Positions 46,701 to 58,700 of a DNA stretch of 64,000 bases are shown here, piece by piece. The stretch is from Owenia fusiformis. Lineage: Eukaryota; Annelida; Polychaeta; Sabellida; Oweniidae. The notes beneath the pieces were generated by a model that worked only from the letters and a program-made list of their open reading frames with translations, was not told where the DNA came from and searched no databases. Each line of letters starts with the position of its first letter. Within the stretch, counting starts at the first letter, position 1. The DNA is taken from contig CAIIXF020000005.1 of NCBI GenBank assembly GCA_903813345.2, positions 13,707,375 through 13,771,374 on the forward strand. The letters are read 5' to 3'. A program made the translations under genes and the position numbers.

Positions 46701-49700
46701 ATAGCATGTTGCATAAAACCATTCGGTAAATCACGTGACCAGTGACGTAGAAATAATTTCAAAATGGATGAAACAATTGAGGAAAAATAATTTGAACACG
46801 ATTCATATTCACAATTCAGAGGGGAAATTGAAGTTATTAGATCATTGCACCAGGCATGAGGCTACAAGCGATCCTTTCTTAATAGAAGATACGTGTTCGC
46901 GATTGGAGAATCACACCAGAGCTCTTGAAATATATTGATGACCGAAGTCACGTGACTTACCCCACATCAAAACAGTGAACATTGATAAAATCATTCGGTA
47001 AGTCACGTGACTTACCCCACAAATGAATATGTTTACCACAAATGAATATGTTACCCAATACGAATGGTACTTGGCATCGCACATATTTAAAATACTTACC
47101 AAATTTATATTTGATCGTGTCAAATACAGTTTGAAGCATCTTACATATTTGTTGTGTAAGACAGTAAATTATATGTGGGATAGTAGGTACCATTTGTTGT
47201 AACCCTACCCCCCCCCCCCCCCTATCACACCAAACTCGTTCTTACCCGTTCTTGCCAGTCCTACGAAAACGTCGTAAAACGGGCTCAATCTGGCTGTGGT
47301 CGGGAAATATGTCTGAAATAATTAGCTTCTTCGTTCTTAAACAGTCTTCAATACGTCCTTCTCGTTCGCAGTTCGTTCAGGTCGCACCACGTCGGTGTGC
47401 AACGTAGTAGAACGCGTCCCTTAGTCTAGAAGGTCAACATGACCTGATTACAGAACGTTATGGTCGCCATCGAATTTTGAATCGATTCAAAATTCTAAAA
47501 TCACATTCCCGTCTGAGAACGATCATAAAGTTCGTAAATAGACCTTAGAAAGTTGCAGCTACGTTCATTCCGTTCGCACACAGTTTTGAAGAACGCAGTG
47601 GCAACTTGTTTGGTGTGATAGCTATATTTTTGCTAACTCGTTCATAAGCAGTGTTAAATACGTTCTCAATCAGTTTAAACCCGTTTGCAATTAGTTCTAC
47701 CTCGTTCTCAACACGTCCTCAGACAATTCAACTCGTTGTTAAAACGTCCCTAGTAGGATTGAAGTACGACGGTTCCGTTCGTAGTACGTCCAGCTCGTCG
47801 TTAGTACGTTGTCATTCGTTCTAATTGTAGAACGTGACGACCACGAGAACATTTTGAGCATGTTCTAAGTTCTAGAGGACCTACCCGTTCGAGTACGTTC
47901 GATGAAGTTTGTTAATAGATCCCAAACGGTTCTTAGTAGGTCCAGTCCGTTCGTACACAGTTGAAGCCCGTTTTTGAGAACGTAGTGAGAACTAGTTTGG
48001 TGTGATAGTACTATATATATTATAGGAATCGGGGATACTGGTTCTATTGCAAATGTATCTTACAGGAATTGGGGATACTGGTTCTATTGCAAATGTATCT
48101 TACAGGAATTGGGGATACTGGTTCTATTGTAAATGTGTCTTACAGGAATTTGTGACACTGATTCTATTGTATCTTGATGAGTTTCTGATGCTGTTTGTAT
48201 TGTATCTACCAATGATCTATGATGCTTGTTCTAATAATTTTTGATGTTCTTTGATTGCATCTTAGAGAAATTTGTGATGCTTTTTTAATATAACAATACG
48301 CGATAACGTTTAATTTAGTTCAGTTTAGTTACCTCCCGTTTGAAGAGCTCTCATGTATGGTACAACTTCGTCTAAATCCGAAAACCAAAATTTTGAAAAT
48401 CTATGGCACGTTTTTTGAAAATTTGGCCTAACATTGAAAAAATAAGGCCCAAAAAGGTCAAGGAATGGCCAAAAAGGCCCACTAAAGAGGCCCTACAATA
48501 TTTTTGGGCTAACATTTCTTTTCAGGGCCCATCCTACGGCAGCGCAGAAAAAAATTTAGGGCTCTAAAACCAAAATATTGGCCAATATTCTGAAAATTTT
48601 TGGCCCGTTCTTTTGAAAATTTGGCCTAACATTGAAAAAATAAGGCAAAAAAAGGTCAAGTAATGCCCAAAAAGGCCCATTAAAGAGGCCCTACAATATT
48701 TTTGGGCCAACATTTTTTCTGGGCCCATCCTATGGTCGCGCGGAAAACTTTTAGAACCCAAATTTTGAAAATGTATGGCCCGTTTTTTGAAAAGGCCTAA
48801 AATTGAAAAATAAGGGCCAAAAAGGTCAAGTAAAAAGGTCAATTAAAGGCCAACTAAAGAGGCCCTACAATATTTTTGGCCCAACATTTTTTCTAGGCTC
48901 ATTCTAGGGCCGCGCGTAAAATTTTTAGGGCCCGAAAACCAAAATTCGAGCCAAAATTTAGAAAATTTATAGCCTTTCTTTTGAAAATTTGGACTGAAAT
49001 TGAAAAAAATAATGCCCAAAAAGGTCAAGTAATGCCCAAAAAGGCCCACTAAAGAGGCCCTACAATATTTTTGGGCCAACATGTTTTTCCGGGCCCATCC
49101 TAGGGGAGGGGGCGGCCCCTTGAACCGCCCGAAGGCTATGTTTAAGAAAGAACAAAGGACGATCCTAAAAAACAGAGGGAAGGGGGCACAAATATGTCCG
49201 CAAAAAAAATTGGGCCAAATTTTGAAAATGATGCCCAAATTCGAAAAATAATGTACAGTAATGACAGTTTTTTAATCTTAATTGCTCAGTGAATGTGGGG
49301 AAGAGCAAGTTTTTCTTCAAGGAAGCAAAAAGGTAGGTCCACATATTTTTAGGAGATATCATGGGAGGGGGGCTCGCACGGGCCCCCAGAGCCCCCCCCC
49401 CCCCCCCCCATCCCCTCCCCCCGGTGTACATGCGTTATATCTTACAGAAATTTATGCTTTTTGACTGTAAATCTTACAGCAATTTGTGATGTGATGTTTA
49501 TAGTCGTATTGTTTTTTAAAAAATTATGCTTGCTATATTTTACAGGCATTGGTGTATCCATGATGCTGGTAATAGGTATGATTGCTGTGTATTACAACAT
49601 GATCATTGGGTATGGCTTATTCTATATCGTATCAAGCTTCACTGCAAATGTGCCATGGGGAAGGTGTGATGCTGAGTGGAGCACTGAAGGTATGACATGG

Positions 49701-52700
49701 CCAAAGAAATCCTTAAATATGGGATGGATGGGATAAAAGTCCAATCATGACGTCACCATACGGACAGGTCTTATTTTTACAACTAAAAGGGAAACGCTGT
49801 GAAATATGTGAGGGTTCACTTTTTCTTTAGATTGTGAAGCCAGACTGGTTGAAATAAACTGCACAGATATGATATTACATACAAACGGCACATGTTATAA
49901 TGGCACCGAGTACATTGGGGTAGGGGATATGTCCCTCTTCACAAATGTTACTGGTCGCAAGCCAGTTGCAGCATCCGAGGAGTACTTTTAGTAAGTGAAG
50001 TTACCATATGAATGAATAAGTAAATAAGTTTTCAAATGGAAAACACCAACCAGTCCTTTTTATTTTCTAGATAAATACAATACCGCAGAGAGTTCAAAAT
50101 GAATTATTGTAATGTCTTTCTATCATGTGATGGATAATTATACAGGGTGGTCAAAGAAAAATTCAGAGCTCTATCACACCACCAATTACTCAGATGCGAG
50201 TAGGTAGTTACCAGTTTCGCCACCAGGTGGCTGACTCGGGGGAAATAACATGGCAGGGTATTACAAAATTCCCTTAAACTTGAATATTCATCAGTTTTAG
50301 TGGTTCACTATTCATATTACCCTTATGTATCTGATAGTTATACAAATTAAAATATGTCCAGTAAAAGAAAATATTATCTGCCCAACACAAGAAAAGATAT
50401 TTCACTTTTTGTGGTTTTACAACATGGGTGCTATGGGGAATCTCCCCGACCTAGAAGTCACATTTTCAAAGAAAATTAAATTTTCAAAGTTGATAAACTC
50501 TTTTCAAAACCATATTTCTAGATGTAATTTTACATGTAAATTCCAAATATGACATCAGTTTGACTGAATTTTGAATTTTTAATGACTTAAATCAAGATCA
50601 TTTCTACTCGCATCTAGGATATTACAATTTAGTATTCTCTGTTATTCGGCTTGTTCAGCATTTTCATTATGCTCATTGTGAAAATGGCATTCTAGTATTA
50701 TGTAGACTTTCATGAGAATTAAAAAATCGAAAATTCTTGGAAATACGCGACTTTCAAAAAAATAAAAAATCGTTTCCACGATATTCATTTTAAATTCAAG
50801 TTTAAGAAACTTCTTTTTTAAGGCATGTCAATAGCATCGATTGGTTAATTTCTAAAACTTGAACATTGCTTCAAACTGAAACTCTACAACAACATTGGTT
50901 CATCCATTTACATAAACAAATCACTACTTATCATACTGTATTTTCTTGAAGATATCATGCGCAGAGGATTGGTGGATTATATTTATTATGGTATTTTCAG
51001 CAATTCTCTGCTCCATTTTGGGGGCTCTGATGGAATCGGAAACATTGGGCCACCACAATGGCACTTGGTCTTATGTCTCCTTGGATCTTGGACCATCGTC
51101 TGTCTCTGTATGATTAAGGGGATCAAAAGTACAGGAAAGGTTAAATAAGATGTTGTTGGCATAAACTGAAATTATAGCGTTATAGATTTCTCCCCAATGC
51201 CTCACACCTATCCGAATTTGTTCGTCTTCATCAAAGATTCCAATCTCCTCAAAACGTTTGCAAACCTGACTTGTATATTGGGCATGAGCGAGATATTAAG
51301 AGATTTGCATATTTGACAATTTTGGTGACATATTTGAATTCTTGGTGCATTTTAGGCAGTGTACGTAACAGCATTATTCCCCTACGTGTTTTTGGTAGCA
51401 ATGCTTATATTTGCCCTCCTTCAGCCCGGGGCACAGGAAGGGATATATTACTACATACAGAGGGCTGAATGGGACCGCCTGACAAAACCAGAGGTGGACT
51501 GGATTTTTCAAATGACCACTTTGTATTTTTTATTCATATATCACAGTATAGATGTCACATGAATTGAATCTAATAAATGTGCATAGAATGAGTTACTTAA
51601 ACACAGATACATAAACGTTCATATATCACATTATATACGTATAAAAGTACGTTGTCTATATATCTGATTTGGAGATCTTATATAATCTAGAAGATATGTT
51701 CAAAAATTTCTGAATGTTATTAGTTTGCAAATATGGATAAATTTTTAATTTTCTGGAAAATATTTTTCATTCCAAATTAGTTCAATAAACGTCCATAAAT
51801 ACTTGCAAAATGGTATGACCTTTAGATATAAAGATACAAATGAAACAGAAAATTTAATACATTTTATTAAAATAGTTCTTTAATTGTATTCATCATAGAT
51901 TTGGAAAGATGCAGCAGGTCAAATATTTTTCTCGACCAGTGTTGGAGCTGGTGGATTACTAACGTTGGCGAGCTATAACAAATTCAACAACAATGTTCTA
52001 AGGTAAGTCCTAAATGCCTGAAAACTAAAAGCAAGCCTTTTCAGTCATATAAAGAGCGTCGATGCAAAACTATTTTTCATCTCATCTTAATCCATAGTGA
52101 TCTATACGGCTCATTAAAAGATATACTTGACATATCGTCGCATGAGAATAACTTTGTACTATCTCACATTTTTACGGAACTGAGAAATCAAGGTTTGAAA
52201 GTTTAGAGGTCTGTATCTTACTTAGTATTGCTATGTGAAACTTGATTTTTTGTATGTCACCTGGTCTCACCCTAGAGATATCTTATATGAAATATCATAC
52301 CTTGAAACAATTTACAAGATCCTTTTTTTAAAATATGGAAATGGAGTTGATACAATTTCCCACCGGAATAACAGCTTATTTCTAATTTCAAATTGTCATA
52401 TCTGATATCAACTGTTTCAACAAATCATCTCTCTAAGAATTGGTCATGTGACTTGTAAAACTTGGAGTTATAACAATCTTATATTAAAACAAAGTATGCC
52501 AATATGCATGTTATTTTATCTAGAATGAAAAATAATGTTTTGCTTTGTAAAAAAGTCTTCAAAAACCAAAGAATATTATTTAATAAAATAAAGAAAATTC
52601 AATTTATAAAACTTTAAAATCAATTTCTCAAATAAGTACAATTATTTCTTAATTTTGGAATCTCAGGACACCCTTCAAAAAGAATTTATTGCCTTTGAAA

Positions 52701-55700
52701 CTAAGGCAGAAGTACAATGCATTGAAACCAATGATGCCAATACGGTTCCCCACATATTTCCCTCGGTATAAACCCTGTAGCCTAAACCTCCCAGCACATT
52801 ACAATGTAGCCCCTAAGGGCCGGTCCGCTGGTCATTATCAGGTTATTTTTGATACAGACCAGTTGATTTTTTCACTGGGTATAGGAGAATAACATTGCAA
52901 CTGGTCCGTAATTCCATTTTGACCAGCAGGTTTCAGATCCTTAGGGCCTAAGACATAACCAATTTTATTACATGCACATGGAAGAAATTTGAAAATAGAA
53001 AAATAAATTCTAATTCATTTTAGATTAATGAAAGTGATGAAACCTCGATTTAGGTAATCACATTTTGTTCATTGGGATGCAGCTATCATTATCCATTCAT
53101 TTTCTGTTGTTTGCTACTCTGTGGAGTACAATTGGGAATTGAAGCAATTGTAGAAGTGGAGACTAAGAGTGGCTCTTTGTAAAGAAATTGAACCAATTTG
53201 TTACTTTTCCAAAATAAAATGTAGATGATCTAAAAACAATTATCCCAAAAATGCAAAAGAAAGGACAAATCTGAAAAACATACTAGTAATAAAATAACTA
53301 AAAAGATCCCAGATGTTCAGTGAAAAGCGCAAAGTAAATCATAGATGAAGAGAAAATAAAATAAGTGTTTTAAGGGACTATACTAACATAAAGATAACTC
53401 CTTATTGATATAGTGTATGGTCAGTAAAAGTTAAAGCTAGTTTAAATAGATTTAGCTTTTTTCCACAAACTATAAAACATCATTTTGAAAGAGATTTCAA
53501 TAGTATACAGACAGTGATTGCCTTTGAGCAATGTAGTGCAAAATATGACAGTAATTATTTGTTTTGATTACTATATCTAGTAATCCTATTATTATGTACT
53601 CTATTTGAAGAAACAAATAAGTAGTCTTTCATTTTCAACATTTAATGATGACAGCTTCGTATATGCATTTCTATTGCATTTGGCCATTCAAACCCCTATA
53701 AGACCTGGTAGCAGGGAAGATAAAGGGTACTTTTGACTGCTCACATGATCTAATTAACTGGTCATTTGTACTTTTCATCTTCCCTGGTAGCGAGGATTTA
53801 GGTTTTTGAGGAAATTAGTAATTCTATTTCATATCATGTGGCCATGAATAATTCAATGAGCATCCATAATACAAAGAGTAATTGAGGGCGTATAATTTGA
53901 ATATGCATGGGATTACACATACTGTATCATTTTATTTTTTTGATCTATAGTAATAGTTCTAAAACTAAAACATGAAAGGCCAGGCATGCAAACTGGCATG
54001 GTATTGTGTTACAAAACATTATTTAATTCTAGATACAATAACATGCATTTGGCAACCTTCGTTTTAATATAAGATTGTTATAATTCCAAGTTTTGTAAGT
54101 CACATGACCAATTCTTAGACAGTTGATTGGTTGAAACAGTTGATATCAGATATGACAATTTGAAATTAGAAATTAGAAATAAGCTGTTTGTCTGGAGATG
54201 GTACAATTTCACACTGAATTCTAGCTTAAGGTGCTATGGAAGTTAACAGGAAATGACAAAACAGGAAGTGACAATTTTTTTTGCATTTTTAGATATATTT
54301 TGAATAAAGATAACAGAGTTCTGGTTTGACCTCCAGTCAATTTAACTATTTCCACATATCATTTACATGACCAGGATCACAATGTGCATGGTCAGAATGA
54401 CCCTAAACATGATAAAATAACCTTTTGAGCCCTTTGAAAGTGTGACTGAAAAAAGCTAAAAGTAGGAGCGTAGGGAAGGTCACTGAACAGAATCTTTTGA
54501 ATTTTTCAGAAAATGTGCCCAATATATTGCTCTAAATGATACAATCTTTGAAAATTTGATATCATTCATATAAAAAGAAAAAAAATGAAAAAACTGATTT
54601 AAAAAGCGATCTATTTTCCTTTTTATGACCGCCATTTTTGTTTAAGATAATTTTCTAAAATTTCAAAGATTGTACTAGTTAGAGCATTATATTGGGCACA
54701 TTTTCTGAAAAATTCAAAAGATTCTGTTCAGTGACTATCCCTACGCTCCTACTTTTAGCTTTTTTTCAGTCACACTTTCAAATGGCTAAAAAGGTGATTT
54801 CATCATGTTTAGGGTCATTCTGACCATGCACATTGTGATCCTGGTCATGTAAATAATATGTGGAAATAGTTAAATTGACTGGAGGTCAAACCAGAACTCT
54901 GTTATCTTTATTCAAAAAATATCTAAAAATGCAAAAAAAATTGTCACTTCCTGTTTTGTCATTTCCTGTTAAGTTCCATAGCACCTTAATGAGAGGGAAT
55001 TGAGATGGGGCATGTATCTGAGATGAAAGCCTGTGATTCAAATAGTAAAATTCCATGTCTATCTCAATTTTTTTGAAAATGGCAGTTAGTACAAAGTTAT
55101 TCTCACGCGACGATATGTAAGTTCACAAGTAGAGTGTGTTGGGTGTATACGTCATTCTCCTAAATAGTAACGTCACGTCGTAAAGTGAAAGCAGGTATCA
55201 ATGTCACGACATACGAAAATGAAAACCAAATTGCTACTATAATTGGGACTTGAACTCTGAGCATTGAATAGCATTTTTTCTTCAGAGACGCAATACTTGC
55301 ACCCTTGGGAAATTGCATCACCAGCTTTGTTGCAGGGTTTGTCGTATTTGCCAACCTCGGTGTTATGGCAAAGCAGCTTGGTGCTCAAGTAGATAACGTC
55401 ACGACGGAAGGTCTGCATTGTACTCACATTTAATTAGTAATGATAATGGTTTTTAATGCATGTCTTTTAATACTTTTATTCGATAATCCTTCGAAATCTA
55501 ACGAATTTCCCATTGGTGTATCAACACTTTTTAACTGATTATGTTGTCAAAAAATGAAAAATCAGAATATTTAATCGATTTAACTTTTAAAGTTTTATCA
55601 TTTATCACAGTTCTGATTAGTCTGAATATCAAGATTACTTTTTTATCTCACCCTGTAGAGTAATAGGAAGGATAATTAGTTTCTTAATATTCTCAGCTTT

Positions 55701-58700
55701 ACAATCATGTCGCTCTAGAGGTATTCAGTTAAACAAATTTTTACCTGAGAATCATGTTAACCTTGGGATGTTGACACAACCTCGAACTTCCGTTTGTCAT
55801 CAATTTGGTAGTGTTAAAGTGTATAAGCCTTTCTTTATATTTAGACGAAGTTAATCTTACTTAACAACTCAAAGCTCGGTATTCGAGATCGAAAATTAAA
55901 CGTTTCAACTTATAATGATTTGTATAAGTTTATCAAAATATTGTCGGCATTGACCTTTTAGTTAGTATAATAAGCAGTATTTGTTATTCAATTTTAATTC
56001 ATTGATTGTTTGCGCACTTTCTTAGTTTTCCCAACACCGGCGGTCATTGACATTGAACTCTTAGTACTTGTAGGTGAAAATCTGGTTATTTGGAAAAGGA
56101 CCACGGAAGGTATTGCAACAGATTTCAGACAGTCATATATGTTGGAGTTCGACTTTTTTTCTGAGAATTTAAACAACAGTTGCATATGTTGGGCCAATGC
56201 ATTAACTCCAAAACAAGCCCTTATAGAGATGAACATAATTGGACTTTGAGGCAGGGATTGTGCAAACACCCAACCAAGATATTTTGTGAAAATCTGTCCT
56301 AATTTTTAGCCTTTTCCACACCTGTTTTTCAATGTTTGTCGCATCGATATGTTGCGTTTTGAGACACGATTGAAATTATAATTCATGCAGGGATTTTAAA
56401 CATACCAATTATGGGTGACCAAATATAAGCTGAAAACAATGAGCTAAAAATCAGGACAACAGTTCGGAAAAACATGTTGTTGGGGTGTTCCCTGTCTCAA
56501 AGTCCAAATTATCTTATCACCTCTATGAATGTTTGATCTGGAGTTATTGCATTAATCTTACATATGCACCTGTTCAAGCCCTCAGAAATAGTCGAAATCC
56601 AACATGTGACTGTCTGAAATCTATTGCGATACCTTCCATGGTCCTTTACAGCGTCACACAAAGAATAATCATTTGAGCAAATATGTCCAGTGAAGAGAAA
56701 CCCCAAATGTTCAAATATGTGGTAAAAAAGAGAAAATGAAATATGTACATGTATTGGAATGGGTTTATATACAATTGTCACTGATAAAGTCATTTAAAGT
56801 GCTATTGAAAGACACAGTCCATGTAAAGGCTCTATTATAGGCTAATACAATAATGATACAAATTCAACTCTCTGGAAGCCAGTTGATTACCTAAATACGA
56901 AGTTGTTAAAAATGCGAAATTGCCCTCCGAAATATTGCTTTTCTCTTTCAACTTTTTTATCACATTTACACGAAGACTTCAAGGAGGATTGGCTCCCAGA
57001 ATGCAACATCGATATTTTTGTCATGTATGGATTCATGGCCTTGACCTTATCATCACGTAGTCATATCGTGCTTACAAAATTCAAAATCAAAACGTCCGCC
57101 TCTTTTCATTTCAAAAATCAAAACATACAAGAAGTGATCAGGAAATCAGCTCAAATCTTTTGGATCGGTGATTTTGAATTTATAGTCAGTTATAGTATCA
57201 GAAAATAACGACATTTTCAATTTAGTGTTGTCGTGTATCAAGGTCAACGTGGAATATCGAGTTGAGACCCTGGGAGTCAATGCTACATGCGAAGACTTCT
57301 AATAAATACCCGGGATACAGATTAAAACATTTATAAGTGTATATTTAATGTCTATTTATTGATTTTTATTTTAAAAATGTATTCAAACATTTTGCTGTAA
57401 AGCATCAGAGACCTCAAAATAGAGCAATGCAAAAATAGTTAACAGATGACTAAAGGGTGTTCAAACTCAAAAAAATACAACCAGTCCAATAAAGTTTGGG
57501 ATCGAAGGAATTCCTTTTTTAATCGGGTCCCTACCCAACCAACAGAAATCGACTTTGAAACGGCTGTTGGTAAAGATCAGTTTCGTTATGTTAAACTTTC
57601 AGGGCCTGGGTTGATCTTTGTAGTCTACCCAAATGCGTTCTCACTGATGCCTGTCACCCAACTATGGGCAGTGTTGTTCTTTGGAATGGTTATAACTCTC
57701 GGATTGGATTCAGTGGTAAGACAAAGCACCCCTAATAATAAAATGAAACACCCCTCCTGCAGGACCATACGAAGCAGCTGGGGCTTGTACAAGGTTCTTC
57801 ACTCTTAAAAACGATGTCACAAAGAATCTTTTTTTGTTTTTTTTATATTGAAATCAATGTGACATATTTACAGGTTGTAGTGGCTATGACCCCCAAGAGG
57901 GAGTATTAGGTGCCACATAATGGTATTTACAATGATTTGTGAAATATTATAAGAAGTGAACATGTAATTGTGTAAAGTATGATATTGTACATAATTGAGA
58001 AAATAAACTGATTTAATGGAAATGATCTCTTCTACAGTACTTCACCTATTCGCCTCGCTTCTATCGATGCAACTTCCCATCCCTTCAACTCTTCCTCTCG
58101 CTCATCCTTGACCGGCAGTATCATTTATCGCACTGTTTATTTTGTTAGTTTGGAGGTATAGAGATGATTGTTACTGGTATAGTGGACCATATACCCCGCA
58201 GTAGACCTTACAAAGCTCTGGTACTAATAGGAGTCTGCGTTGTTGGCTTTCTGGCAGGAATTGCTGTAACAACTCCTGTAAGTTGTCTTGAAACTTTTGC
58301 AAATTGTCTTAAAATTATGTAGGTTTTCAAAAAATGGTTATTTGTTTAAAATTTAAAATTTGGGATACATGTATGGTACCCGTTCCCCATCATACCAAAC
58401 GAGTTCTTAAATCGTTCTATACCGCCCTGAAAAAATCTTAAACTGAGCAATTGTCGGGGTGAAACGTCTGCCCTTAAATACGATGCTAAATCGTTCATCA
58501 ACAGAGTATTTAATCATGAGAACCTATTGCAAACTTATCAGTTTTCTCAATAATGTTTTTTTAAAGGGAGGTCTATACGTGATCCAACTTCTCGATGCCA
58601 ATGTTCCTATATGGGGACTCATGTTGAACTCTCTACTGACGTGTTTTGCAGTGTCCTGGATATACGGTGACTATTTCTTATTTTTGTATTGAACGTATCG

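Larger units (their letters stand above)
44349..49545 (+). other. SLC6 intron 2, repeat-rich (5.2 kb)
   Basis: Holds a Tc1-like TIR element with an internal LINE fragment, a cluster of CACGTG palindromes, TIR element RG1 copy 3, a 40-bp repeat and GGCC-rich tandem units. No additional coding exon seen. Confidence 0.6.
52003..55285 (+). other. SLC6 intron 7, dominated by a 3-kb inverted repeat
   Basis: Nearly the whole intron is an inverted-repeat structure (52128-55124) with a second fold-back element (54226-54990) nested in its right arm. No further exon found. Confidence 0.65.

Noticed and set aside
49990-50952. Apparent frame break between SLC6 exons 4 and 5
   Set aside because: Using the AG at 50951 gives an in-frame stop, but the acceptor GGTATTTTCAG at 51000 restores frame and the family motif, so the gene is intact.
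55994-56269. 91-codon minus-strand frame in SLC6 intron 8
   Set aside because: Lies across one arm of an inverted repeat, and its sister frame on the other arm is equally unsupported.
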